From: an uncultured Luteitalea sp.
GTDB taxonomy: Bacteria; Acidobacteriota; Vicinamibacteria; Vicinamibacterales; Vicinamibacteraceae
Reading direction: 5' to 3'
Assembly (NCBI GenBank): GCA_934541105.1
Contig: CAKTDA010000001.1
Span: 1-64,000, forward strand
DNA length: 64,000 nucleotides
Shown: positions 23,600-31,686 of the stretch, piece after piece
How the letters are laid out: each line of letters starts with the position of its first letter
Position numbering within the stretch: the stretch's first letter is position 1
Notes under the pieces: model-generated
What the model saw: the letters and a program-made list of their open reading frames with translations, nothing else
Database searches by the model: none
What the model was told of the DNA's origin: nothing
Translations under genes and position numbers: made by a program

Positions 23600-24653
23600 G
23601 ATCGCAGGCCGGGCCATCGAGGCGGGCGCGCCGATGCGCGTCATTGCCGAGATCGGCATCAACCACGATGGTCGTGCCGACCTGGCACACCAACTCGTCG
23701 ACGCGTGTGCCGACGCCGGCGTGTGGGCGATCAAGCTGCAGGCCTTCGACGCGAGCACGCTGCTCACGGCCGCGGCTCCGGCACCCGCGCACGTGCGCGC
23801 GGCGTCGTTGCGCGAGTTCTTCGCGCACTTCGAGCTGCCCGCCGACGCGTACGCGTCGCTCGTGGCGCGCGCGCGCCAGCGCGGGCTCGCCGTCATCGTC
23901 ACCGCGTTCGACGCGCAGATGGTCAGCCTGTTCGACGGGCTCGGCGTGGACGCCTTCAAGATCGCGAGCGGCGACCTCACGCACGCCGCACTGATCGTCA
24001 GGGCGGCGCAGACAGGACGTCCGGTGATCCTCTCGACCGGCATGGCCACCGCGCACGAGGTCGCGGCGGCCGTCGGCTGGGCATCCGGCGCCGGCGCCCG
24101 GACGCTGGCGCTGCTGCACTGCGTCTCGGCCTATCCCACGCCGGACGACCAGCAGAACCTGCGCGCCGTGCCGACGCTGGCGCGCGACCATGGCCTGCCG
24201 GTCGGCCTGTCCGACCACGGGATGGGTGCCGACGCCGCGCTGATCGCGTTTGCGCAGGGCGCCACGCTGTACGAGCGGCACGTGCATCTCGCCGGCACCG
24301 GCGCGATCGACGCCGCGGTGTCGTCCACGCCCACGGAACTTGCCGATCTCGTCATGCGCCTCGATCGCGCGCACCGGGCGATGGGAGACGGACGCCGCGA
24401 GCCGCAGCCTGCCGAACGGCCCAACATCCTGCCGAGCCGACGCGGCCTCTACGCACGCCGCGCGATTGCGGCCGGCGCGCGCCTCGATGCCGACGACATC
24501 GTCGCGCTCAGGCCGGCCACCGGGCTCGGCGCCGAACACCTGCACCGACTGATCGGGGCAGCGGCCCGTCGCGACATCGCCGCGGGCGAATCGTTCGGGT
24601 TCGACGACCTGGGCATCGTCGGCGACGGGGGCGCCGCTGATGGTGCGGCCTGA
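23583..24653 (+). CDS. NeuB/PseI-type nonulosonic acid synthase
   Basis: Condenses phosphoenolpyruvate with a six-carbon amino sugar to give a nine-carbon acid. The 356-residue protein has the NeuB TIM barrel (RVIAEIGINHDGRADLAHQL, AIKLQAFDAS, FKIASGDLTHAALI, VILSTGMAT, HCVSAYPTPDD) and a C-terminal SAF/antifreeze-like domain (from about residue 285, SRRGLYARRAIAAGARLDAD). It overlaps the HAD gene by 17 nt and the ATP-grasp gene by 14 nt. Whether it makes pseudaminic, legionaminic or another acid cannot be told from the sequence. Confidence 0.9.
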   Translation: MSPRIEIAGRAIEAGAPMRVIAEIGINHDGRADLAHQLVDACADAGVWAIKLQAFDASTLLTAAAPAPAHVRAASLREFFAHFELPADAYASLVARARQRGLAVIVTAFDAQMVSLFDGLGVDAFKIASGDLTHAALIVRAAQTGRPVILSTGMATAHEVAAAVGWASGAGARTLALLHCVSAYPTPDDQQNLRAVPTLARDHGLPVGLSDHGMGADAALIAFAQGATLYERHVHLAGTGAIDAAVSSTPTELADLVMRLDRAHRAMGDGRREPQPAERPNILPSRRGLYARRAIAAGARLDADDIVALRPATGLGAEHLHRLIGAAARRDIAAGESFGFDDLGIVGDGGAADGAA

Positions 24654-25653
24654 CGTCCTGGTCACGGCCGCATCGCGGCGCGTGGCGCTCGTGCGCGCGC
24701 TCCAGGGCGCGCTTGGCCGCCTCCCGCCGCACGGGCGCGTGATTGCCGCCGACATCGATGCGTTCTCGCCGGCCGTCCACGTGGCCGACGCCGCCTGCAA
24801 GGTGCCGCGCAGCGACGACCCGTCGTACGTGGACGCGCTGCTCGACATCTGCGAGGCCCACGGCGTCGGGCTGCTCGTGCCGACGATCGACGACGAACTC
24901 GAGACGATTGCGGCGGCCGGCGCGCGTTTCGCGGCGGCCGGCGTCGTCGTCACCGGACCGACCGTCGGCACGGCCCGGATCTGTCGCGACAAGCGCCTCA
25001 CTGCGCTGCACCTGGCGGCGCAGGGGATCCGCTCGGCAAGGACCTGGACGCCCGAGGAGGCGCGCGCCGCGCAGCCGTCCGTGCCGCTCTTCATCAAGCC
25101 GCGACGCGGACGCGGCGGCGTCGGCGCGCACGCCGTCAAGACACCCGAGGAACTCCGGTTCTTCCTTGACTACGTCCCGGATCCCATCGTCCAGGAGTAC
25201 CTTGCGGGGCCCGAGTTCACCATCGACATGTTCTGTGACCTCCAGGGGCGGCCGCTGTCGGCGGTGCCGCGCGAGCGGCTGGTCATCCGATCCGGGGTCA
25301 GCGATCGCGGCCGGGTCGTGCGCGACGACGCGCTGATCGAGCTCGCCGTCCGGTGTGCCGGCGTGCTGGAGTTCCGCGGCGCCGTCAACGTGCAGTGTCG
25401 CGTCGTGGACGGGACGCCGGTCGTGTTCGAGATCAACCCGCGTTTCAGTGGCGGCATCCAGTTGACGATTGCTGCAGGAGCGGACTTCGCGGAGTGGTCG
25501 ATCCGTGTCGCGCGGGGTGACGTCCTGCCGCCGCGCATCGGGGACTTCACCGACGGGTTGCGCATGAGCAGCTACGAGTCGTCGCTGTTCTTCACCGATG
25601 CCGACGCGCGCGTGCTGGAGCCCGGCACGCTGCAGTCGAGGGAGCGTTCGTGA
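24640..25653 (+). CDS. ATP-grasp ligase (CarB-like) in sugar locus
   Basis: The 337-residue protein is an ATP-grasp enzyme: N-terminal pre-ATP-grasp domain (VLVTAASRRVALVRALQGAL), then the ATP-binding core (RICRDKRLTALHLAAQGI, PLFIKPRRGRGGVGAHAVKT, VQEYLAGPEFTIDMFCD) and the metal site (VVFEINPRFSGGIQLT). Such CarB-like proteins join a carboxylate to an amine or ammonia via acyl phosphate. It sits between NeuB- and SpsF-like genes, so amide or amino-acid decoration of the sugar is a reasonable guess. It is not part of the canonical pseudaminic or legionaminic pathways. Confidence 0.85.
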   Translation: MVRPDVLVTAASRRVALVRALQGALGRLPPHGRVIAADIDAFSPAVHVADAACKVPRSDDPSYVDALLDICEAHGVGLLVPTIDDELETIAAAGARFAAAGVVVTGPTVGTARICRDKRLTALHLAAQGIRSARTWTPEEARAAQPSVPLFIKPRRGRGGVGAHAVKTPEELRFFLDYVPDPIVQEYLAGPEFTIDMFCDLQGRPLSAVPRERLVIRSGVSDRGRVVRDDALIELAVRCAGVLEFRGAVNVQCRVVDGTPVVFEINPRFSGGIQLTIAAGADFAEWSIRVARGDVLPPRIGDFTDGLRMSSYESSLFFTDADARVLEPGTLQSRERS

Positions 25654-26357
25654 GCGCGTCGTCGTCACTCATCGTCCTGCAGGCACGCATGGGGTCGCAG
25701 CGGCGACCCGGCAAGGTGCTGGCGCCGCTCGCTGGTACGCCGCTCGTGGCGTACTGCATCGCCAGGCTGCGCGCGGCCGGCGCCGGACCGGTGGTGGTCG
25801 CGACGACCACGGACCCTGGCGAAGCGCCGTTGCTGGCACTCTGCGCCTCGCTGGGCGTCGAGGTGTTCACCGGACCCGCGCACGACGTGCTCGCCCGGTA
25901 CGCGGCCGTCGTGGATGCCCATCCCGCGGCGCGGTACGTGCTGCGCGCGACGGGCGACAACCCGTTTGTCGACATCGGGACGCCGGCGCGCGTGCTCAAG
26001 GCGCTGCAGGCCGGTGCCGATTACGCAGTGGAGGAGGCCCTGCCCCTCGGCGCCGCGGTCGAAGGTGTGCGTCGCGACGTGCTGCTGCGGGCGCAGCAGG
26101 AGGCGGCATCGCCGTACGACCGCGAGCACGTGACCCCCTGGGTCCGGCGTGCCGACGGCATCGTCCGTGCGCTGCTGCCGGCGCCCGGGCCGGTGAGGGC
26201 CCCCGACGTGCGACTGACCGTGGATACGACCGACGACCTCGCCTACGCCCAGGACCTTGCGAGCCGCCTGCTCGCCAGCGGGGTGGACCCGTGCCTGGCG
26301 CCACTGCCCGACGTGATTGCGCTGGCCCGGCATCTGCGTGGACGGGAGGTCGCATGA
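25650..26357 (+). CDS. SpsF/CMP-sugar cytidylyltransferase-like nucleotidyltransferase
   Basis: The 235-residue protein opens with LIVLQARMGSQRRPGKVLAP, the SpsF/NeuA family nucleotide-binding signature, and has YVLRATGDNPFVDIGTPARV and DVRLTVDTTDDLAYAQ, which carry the metal-binding aspartates. It should activate the nonulosonic acid as a CMP-sugar, the last cytoplasmic step before transfer. ATG overlaps on both sides (ATGA) place it tightly in the operon. No obvious Maf-type flagellin glycosyltransferase is present in the window. Confidence 0.82.
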   Translation: MSASSSLIVLQARMGSQRRPGKVLAPLAGTPLVAYCIARLRAAGAGPVVVATTTDPGEAPLLALCASLGVEVFTGPAHDVLARYAAVVDAHPAARYVLRATGDNPFVDIGTPARVLKALQAGADYAVEEALPLGAAVEGVRRDVLLRAQQEAASPYDREHVTPWVRRADGIVRALLPAPGPVRAPDVRLTVDTTDDLAYAQDLASRLLASGVDPCLAPLPDVIALARHLRGREVA

Positions 26358-26587
26358 TTCGCGTCACCCGCCTCGACGGCACCCGCGTGCTGGTCAACAT
26401 CGACCAGATCACGTGGATCGAGTTCAATCCCGACACCGTCATCAGCCTGGCCAACGGCGAGAAGCTGCTGGTGCGCGACACGCCGGACGACATCGTCCAC
26501 CGCGTGCGCGAGTACAAGCGCAGCCTGCTCGCGCCGCCCGTGCGGGATCGCCGCCTGGAGGGCACGGCGCTGCGCGCCGTGGAGTAG
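26354..26587 (+). CDS. flbD: FlbD/SwrD-family flagellar protein
   Basis: Small flagellar protein of 77 residues with the family pattern MIRVTRLDGTRVLVNIDQIT, WIEFNPDTVISLANGEKLLV and DDIVHRVREYKRSLL. The Firmicute member SwrD supports motor power and usually lies next to motor or export genes. Here it directly precedes the MotC/MotD-type stator genes (3-nt gap) and overlaps the sugar nucleotidyltransferase gene by 4 nt. This FlbD is not the same as the Caulobacter transcription factor of that name. Confidence 0.92.
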   Translation: MIRVTRLDGTRVLVNIDQITWIEFNPDTVISLANGEKLLVRDTPDDIVHRVREYKRSLLAPPVRDRRLEGTALRAVE

Positions 26588-26590
26588 GCC

Positions 26591-27403
26591 GTGGCCGTGA
26601 GGAAGTCACGTCCCGCATACGACGGGTTGTCGCTCGTGGGACTTCCACTCGCGATTGCCGCCATCGTCGGCGGGCACGTCCTCGAGGAGGGGAGCCTCGG
26701 GTCGCTCCTGCAGGGTGCCGCGGCGCTGATCGTGTTCGGCGGCACGCTGGGCGCCGTGTTCCTCAGTCATTCGCTGCGCGACGTCCAGGAGGCCGGGCGC
26801 AGCCTCCGCCACGTGTTCGTGGACGATCTGCCGCCGTCCAACCAGCTGCTGGATTCCATCGGCCGTCTCGCCATCAAGGCACGCAAGGACGGCATCCTCT
26901 CGCTCGAGGACGAGATCGATGGCCTTGCCGACCCGTTCATGCGGCGCGGCCTGCGCCTTGCCGTGGATGGCACCAATCCGACCACGCTGCGTTCCATGCT
27001 CGAGGCCGAGAACGACGGGCGTGAGGAGTACGAGGAAGGTCCGGCGCGCGTGTACGAGTCAGCGGGCGGGTACGCGCCGACCGTGGGCATCCTCGGGGCC
27101 GTGCTCGGGCTCATCCACGTGATGGAGAACCTCAGCGACCCGAGCAAGCTCGGCGCCGGCATTGCCGTCGCCTTCGTCGCCACCGTGTATGGCGTGGGAT
27201 CGGCAAACCTCGTGCTGCTGCCCATCGCGGCGAAGCTGCGCGCGCGGGCAAGCCGCCGCGCGCGCCGGCGCGAGGTCATCCTCGAGGGCGTGCTCGCGAT
27301 CCAGGAAGGGCAGAACCCGCGCGTGATCGACCAGAAGCTGCGCGGGCTCCTCACGGCCGACGAGCTGCCCGCCACGTCCGGTGTGCGCCGGAGAGCGGCG
27401 TGA
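26591..27403 (+). CDS. motC: Flagellar stator subunit, MotA family (MotC-like)
   Basis: Inner-membrane stator subunit that couples ion flow to rotation. The 270-residue protein has four predicted membrane segments (about residues 13-33, 37-58, 157-180 and 190-213). It shows the conserved proline-containing helix GGYAPTVGILGAVLGLIHVM, IAVAFVATVYGVGSANLVLL and the rotor-facing loop KDGILSLEDEIDGLADPFMR. GTG start. It pairs with the following gene, whose membrane helix most resembles MotD of the Pseudomonas dual-stator system. Confidence 0.9.
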   Translation: MAVRKSRPAYDGLSLVGLPLAIAAIVGGHVLEEGSLGSLLQGAAALIVFGGTLGAVFLSHSLRDVQEAGRSLRHVFVDDLPPSNQLLDSIGRLAIKARKDGILSLEDEIDGLADPFMRRGLRLAVDGTNPTTLRSMLEAENDGREEYEEGPARVYESAGGYAPTVGILGAVLGLIHVMENLSDPSKLGAGIAVAFVATVYGVGSANLVLLPIAAKLRARASRRARRREVILEGVLAIQEGQNPRVIDQKLRGLLTADELPATSGVRRRAA

Positions 27404-28188
27404 GCGAACGGCGCCGGCGGCGGCGACACGCCGCGGCGGCGCAGCCGAATCACGAGCGATGGCTCGTCTCGTACGCCGACTTCATCACGCTGCTGTTCGC
27501 GTTCTTCACGACGATGTACGCGATCTCGACGGTGGACGCCCAGAAGCTCGCGAGCATGGTGGACTCGATGCAGGTCGCTTTCGACCGGTCCGACGGTGAG
27601 CCCCGCGCAAGCCGTGCGACGACAGGCGCCGCACCAGCCGCCACGCCGATGACTGCCTCGGTCGAGGGTCGCGAGCAGGCGCTCGCCCGGCGATTGCGCG
27701 AACGGCTCGGTGGCCACGCGGTCGATGTCGAGATCGACAGGCGGGGCATCGTGGTGTCGATGCGCGAGGCCGGCAGCTTCGCGACGGGCAGCGCCGACCT
27801 CTCGGGTGACGCCCGCCACCTCCTGTCCGAACTGGCCGCGACACTCGGCGACGATCCGTCACTGAAACTGCGCGTCGAAGGGCATACCGACGATGTGCCG
27901 ATCCAGACGGGACGCTTTGCGTCCAACTGGGAGCTGTCCACGGCGCGTGCGACATCGGTCGTGACGTTCCTCGTCCAGCAGACCGGCGTCGTGCCGTCCC
28001 GGCTCTCGGCCGCCGGCTACGGCGAGTTCCACCCCCGCGTCCCCAATACGGGGAATGACGCGCGCGCCCGCAACCGCCGCGTCGACATCGTCATCCTCAA
28101 CGAGGACACGGTGGCCGCCGAGGAACCGCCCCTGCGCGCCGGTCCGCCTCCGACCCGCGGCGCCCCGAATCGATCCCCCGCGACCTGA
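27400..28188 (+). CDS. motD: Flagellar stator subunit, MotB family (MotD-like)
   Basis: The 262-residue protein has a basic N-terminus, one membrane helix WLVSYADFITLLFAFFTTMY with the ion-binding Asp D27, a plug/linker and a C-terminal OmpA-like peptidoglycan-binding domain (LKLRVEGHTDDVPIQTGRFA, NWELSTARATSVVTFL, NDARARNRRVDIVIL). GTG 27400 overlaps the preceding stop (GTGA). It is the last gene of the sigma-54-type operon. Use of H+ or Na+ cannot be decided from the sequence alone. Confidence 0.92.
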   Translation: MSERRRRRRHAAAAQPNHERWLVSYADFITLLFAFFTTMYAISTVDAQKLASMVDSMQVAFDRSDGEPRASRATTGAAPAATPMTASVEGREQALARRLRERLGGHAVDVEIDRRGIVVSMREAGSFATGSADLSGDARHLLSELAATLGDDPSLKLRVEGHTDDVPIQTGRFASNWELSTARATSVVTFLVQQTGVVPSRLSAAGYGEFHPRVPNTGNDARARNRRVDIVILNEDTVAAEEPPLRAGPPPTRGAPNRSPAT

Positions 28189-28244
28189 CCCTGTACCCGG
28201 CACCCGGATCGCGGTTCCACTACCTGACTGTCCACGCGGAGCGA

Positions 28245-28322
28245 AAGGATTCGTCCTTCGACCTTTCCTTCGAACTTCGACCTTTCCTTCGAACTTCCGA
28301 CTTCCGACTTCGACCTTCGTCA
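28245..28322. repeat. Direct/simple repeats in the motD-nadE gap
   Basis: The 174-nt gap between motD and nadE contains a run of pyrimidine-rich units built from CTTCGACCTTTCC and TTCGAACTTCCGACTTC. The unit CTTCGACCTTTCCTTCGAAC occurs twice in tandem, followed by shorter CCGACTT units. The composition (C/T-rich on the plus strand, lower GC) stands out from the surroundings. No promoter was recognised for nadE in it. Confidence 0.75.
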
Positions 28323-28362
28323 TCCACCCCCTCCCCGCACCCGGTATGATCGCCATGCTCTG

Positions 28363-29997
28363 ATGCGCATCGCGCTCCTCCAGCTCAATCCGACCGTCGG
28401 CGCCCTCGCCGACAACGCGGCACGCATCGAGTCGGCGGTGCAGGCCGTCCGCGGCCGCGTCGACCTCTGCGTGACGTCGGAGATGGCCCTGACGGGCTAC
28501 CCCCCGCGCGACCTGCTGTTGATGCCCGGCTTCGTCGAGGCGGGGCAGGAGGTCGTCGCCCGCCTTGCCGACGCCCTTGCCGACGCCCCGGATGTGCTCG
28601 TCGGGATGCCGCTGCCGTCGGGGCAGGCTGCCGGTCGGCCGCTCGTCAACGCCGCGGTCCACCTCCGGCGCGGGCAGGTGGGGCAGGTGTTCACGAAGAC
28701 CCTGCTGCCGACCTACGACGTGTTCGACGAGGACCGCTACTTCGAGCCCGGCCGCGCGGTCGGCGCCCTGGCTGTCGGCGGTACGCGGGCGGCGGTCAGC
28801 ATCTGCGAGGACGTCTGGAACGACCCGGACGTGTGGACCACGCGCCGCTACGGCGGCGATCCGGTGGCGGCGCTGCGCGACCTCGACGCGCCGGTGCTCC
28901 TGAACATGTCGGCGTCGCCTTACGCGCAGGGCAAGCTCGCACAGCGGGAGCGGCTGCTGGGCCACCTGGCGCGCAAGTACGGCGTCTGGGCGCTCTACGC
29001 CAACCAGGTCGGCGCGAACGACGACCTCGTGTTCGACGGCCGCAGCCTCGCCTACGCGCCGGACGGCCGCTGCGTGGGCCGTGCCGCAGGCTTTGCCGAG
29101 GACACGCTGATCGTCGACACGGACTTGCCTGGCACGGCGGACGGGGACGACATCCCCGTGGAGGCGGAAGTGTTTGCCGCGCTCGTGCTCGGCGTGCGCG
29201 ACTATGCGCGCAAGTGCGGCTTCTCGCGCGCGCTCATCGGGCTGTCGGGCGGCATCGACTCGGCCATCACCGCCGTGATTGCCGCTGAAGCCCTCGGTTC
29301 CGACAACGTCACCGGCGTGCTGATGCCGTCGCCGTTCTCGAGCGCGGGCAGCCTCACCGATGCCGAGCGCCTGGCGGCCGCGCTGCGGATGCCGACGCTG
29401 ACGCTGCCCATCGCGGACGTCATGCGCGCGTTCGAGGGCGTGCTCGCCGCACCGTTTGCCGGCCGGCCTGCCGACGTGACCGAGGAGAACCTGCAGGCGC
29501 GCATCCGGGGCACGCTGCTGATGGCGTTGTCGAACAAGACCGGCGCCCTGCTGCTCACGACCGGGAACAAGTCCGAACTCGCCACGGGGTACTGCACACT
29601 CTACGGCGACATGAACGGCGCCCTCGCCGTCATTGCCGACGTCTACAAGACGCTCGTCTACCGTCTGGCGCGCTGGGTGAACCGCACGAGCGAGGTCATC
29701 CCGTCGAGCAGCATCACCAAGCCGCCGTCCGCGGAGTTGCGGCCGGACCAGACGGACCAGGACAGCCTGCCGCCCTACGACGTGCTCGACGCGCTGCTCG
29801 CGCGCCACATCGAGGGCCATGCCGACGCCAGGACCCTGGAGGCCGAAGGCTTCGACCCGGCGACCGTACGCACGGTGCTCAACCTGGTCCGCATCTCGGA
29901 GTTCAAGCGCAAGCAGGCCGCCCCGGTCCTGAAGGTCACATCCCGCGCCTTCGGCACCGGGTGGCGGATGCCGATCGCCCGGCGGGCGTGGCCCTGA
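28363..29997 (+). CDS. nadE: Glutamine-dependent NAD+ synthetase
   Basis: Final enzyme of NAD biosynthesis: converts deamido-NAD to NAD with ATP and glutamine-derived ammonia. The 544-residue protein has an N-terminal nitrilase-fold glutaminase (catalytic Glu in SEMALTGYPPRDLL, Lys in FTKTLLPTYDVF, Cys in SICEDVWND) and a C-terminal synthetase domain with the PP-loop LIGLSGGIDSAIT, LLLTTGNKSELATGYCTLYG and SSITKPPSAELRPDQTDQD. The length fits the two-domain bacterial type. It is unrelated to motility and separates two motor gene groups. Confidence 0.96.
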   Translation: MRIALLQLNPTVGALADNAARIESAVQAVRGRVDLCVTSEMALTGYPPRDLLLMPGFVEAGQEVVARLADALADAPDVLVGMPLPSGQAAGRPLVNAAVHLRRGQVGQVFTKTLLPTYDVFDEDRYFEPGRAVGALAVGGTRAAVSICEDVWNDPDVWTTRRYGGDPVAALRDLDAPVLLNMSASPYAQGKLAQRERLLGHLARKYGVWALYANQVGANDDLVFDGRSLAYAPDGRCVGRAAGFAEDTLIVDTDLPGTADGDDIPVEAEVFAALVLGVRDYARKCGFSRALIGLSGGIDSAITAVIAAEALGSDNVTGVLMPSPFSSAGSLTDAERLAAALRMPTLTLPIADVMRAFEGVLAAPFAGRPADVTEENLQARIRGTLLMALSNKTGALLLTTGNKSELATGYCTLYGDMNGALAVIADVYKTLVYRLARWVNRTSEVIPSSSITKPPSAELRPDQTDQDSLPPYDVLDALLARHIEGHADARTLEAEGFDPATVRTVLNLVRISEFKRKQAAPVLKVTSRAFGTGWRMPIARRAWP

Positions 29998-30035
29998 CGG
30001 ACGGCCGGGCGGCCTGCCCCATCACGGCCGCGCGT

Positions 30036-30062
30036 TGAAGCGCTCACGCGCCAGGCCGATTG
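30036..30062 (+). promoter_or_regulatory. Sigma-28-like promoter before the HD-GYP-like/motAB operon
   Basis: TGAAGCGC (30036-30043) and GCCGATTG (30055-30062) with an 11-bp spacer. The -10 has seven of eight bases in common with the local GCCGATTC form; the -35 is weaker. It lies 47 nt before ATG 30110. Confidence 0.6.
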
Positions 30063-30109
30063 GCTACCGGGAGGGGCGTCATGGCTCCTCATGCTTTACC
30101 GGAGCCTTC

Positions 30110-30793
30110 ATGCACGGCTGTCCCGATCCGTCCTCGCTGCTGTCACTCGTCTCGCCACCCCCGACGCCACCGGGCACCTCGCCCGATGTCGACACGGTCG
30201 CGGCCTTCGGCTCGCTGCAGGGACTCTTCACCACCGCCGAGGACGCCGGGATGCCGGCCTCCTCGTTGATCCTCTCGGCGCTCGCGCGCCGCGACCGAGG
30301 CCTTGCGGCCCGGGCGCGCCGGACCGCCGAATGGGCCCGGCTGCTGGCCGAGTCGCACGGGCGTGCCGACATGGCGCAGGAGGCGCACGACGTCGCACTG
30401 CTGGCCGATGTCGGGCAACTGGCGCTCGGTCCGCGGCGCGCGGACGACCCCTGGCGCGAATGGCAGTGCCGCCGCGCCGCCCACGACCTCTTGCAGGCCG
30501 TGCCGGCCCTCTCGCCGATTGCCGCAGCGGTGTTGTCGGTGTCGGAACGCTTCGACGGCGACGGCCTGCCGTTCGGGCTGCACGGCAGCGAGATCCCGCT
30601 TGCGGCACGCATCGCGCGCCTCGTGCGCGACTTCGACCTGGCCAGCCAGGGCTGGTGGCCCGGGCAGCCGGCTCACGCCAGTGCCCGCGCCTGCATGGAG
30701 CTGGTGTCCCTGGCGGGGCAGACGGTCGATCCCGCCCTCGTCCACACATGGCTTCGCGTCCTGGATCGCGAAGTCGCGGCCGACGTGGCCTAG
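30110..30793 (+). CDS. Degenerate HD-GYP-like protein upstream of motAB
   Basis: The 227-residue protein has the overall shape of a c-di-GMP phosphodiesterase HD-GYP domain but has lost the active site. VALLADVGQLAL stands where the family has ALLHDIGKIAI (His to Ala, Lys to Gln). VLSVSERFDGDGLPFGLHGS followed by EIPLAARIARLVRDFD stands where it has HHERWDGSGYP...IP..ARI..VAD..DA (both His lost, GYP changed to GLP). It is therefore probably a binding or regulatory protein rather than an enzyme. ATG 30110 has GGAG 5 nt upstream. It is followed by motA after 12 nt. Confidence 0.72.
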   Translation: MHGCPDPSSLLSLVSPPPTPPGTSPDVDTVAAFGSLQGLFTTAEDAGMPASSLILSALARRDRGLAARARRTAEWARLLAESHGRADMAQEAHDVALLADVGQLALGPRRADDPWREWQCRRAAHDLLQAVPALSPIAAAVLSVSERFDGDGLPFGLHGSEIPLAARIARLVRDFDLASQGWWPGQPAHASARACMELVSLAGQTVDPALVHTWLRVLDREVAADVA

Positions 30794-30805
30794 AGGTTCG
30801 CGCTC

Positions 30806-31678
30806 ATGTTGCTCATTGTCGGTGCGCTCATCGTGCTCGGCTCGGTAGCCGGAGGCTACCTGATGCACGGTGGCTCCCTGCTCGCACTGAACCAGCCGTC
30901 GGAGTTCATCATCATCGGCGGCGCGGCCCTCGGCTCGCTGCTGATCGCCACGCCGCTGTCGCTCGTGAAGCAGTTGTTCGGCCAGATGGGGAGCTTCTTC
31001 AAGTCGGCGCCGAGCAAGGACGTCTACCTCGACCTGCTGGCCCTGCAGTACCAGTTGTACCGGCTGACGCAGCAGTCGGGCGTGATGGCGCTCGAAGGGC
31101 ACGTCGAGGAGCCCGAGAAGAGCAACATCTTCGGCAAGTTCCCGACGTTCCTGTCCAACCATCATGCGGTCTCGTTCCTCACCGACTCGGTGCGGGTGAT
31201 CATCCTCGGCGGCGTGACGCCGCACGACCTCGAGACGCTCATGGAAGAGGACATCGAGGTCCATCACCACCAGAGCCTGAAGCCCGCGCAGACGCTCGGC
31301 AAGGTCGCCGATGCGCTGCCGGGCCTCGGTATCGTCGCAGCGGTGCTCGGCGTGGTGATCACGATGCAGTCGATTGGCGGCCCGCCGGAGGAGATCGGGC
31401 ACAAGGTCGCCGCAGCCCTCGTCGGGACCTTCCTCGGCATCCTCGCCTCGTACGGATTCGTGCAGCCGATGGCCACGAGCCTCGAGCACATGGTCGAGGC
31501 CGAGGGTCGCTATCTCGTGTGCATCAAGGCGGGGCTGCTCGCCGTGTACAAGGGGTTCCCGCCGGCCATCGCCGTGGAGTTCGCGCGTCGCACGCTGCCC
31601 GAGGACGTCCGGCCGACGTTCACGGAAACCGAGCAGGCGTGCAAGGGCCAGCGCCCTGACATGGCCGCGGCGGCCTAG
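30806..31678 (+). CDS. motA: Flagellar motor stator protein MotA
   Basis: The 290-residue protein has four predicted membrane helices (first MLLIVGALIVLGSVAGGYLM; last pair GLGIVAAVLGVVITMQSIGG and VAAALVGTFLGILASYGFVQ) and the cytoplasmic loop that meets FliG (ALEGHVEEPEKSNIFGKFPT). It matches the longer MotA type, in contrast to the shorter MotC-like copy at 26.6 kb. It pairs with motB after 8 nt. It follows a degenerate HD-GYP gene. Confidence 0.95.
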   Translation: MLLIVGALIVLGSVAGGYLMHGGSLLALNQPSEFIIIGGAALGSLLIATPLSLVKQLFGQMGSFFKSAPSKDVYLDLLALQYQLYRLTQQSGVMALEGHVEEPEKSNIFGKFPTFLSNHHAVSFLTDSVRVIILGGVTPHDLETLMEEDIEVHHHQSLKPAQTLGKVADALPGLGIVAAVLGVVITMQSIGGPPEEIGHKVAAALVGTFLGILASYGFVQPMATSLEHMVEAEGRYLVCIKAGLLAVYKGFPPAIAVEFARRTLPEDVRPTFTETEQACKGQRPDMAAAA

Positions 31679-31686
31679 GACCCGTG

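Noticed and set aside
22629..25139. Long minus-strand reading frame opposite the sugar genes
   Set aside because: Composition is Arg/Ala/Pro-rich with no domain, and it lies wholly antisense to clear enzyme genes; typical shadow frame in GC-rich DNA.
1..28188. Flagellar genes as a recent horizontal acquisition
   Set aside because: Base composition and codon style are uniform with the neighbouring housekeeping genes, and no integrase, tRNA end or insertion sequence was seen.
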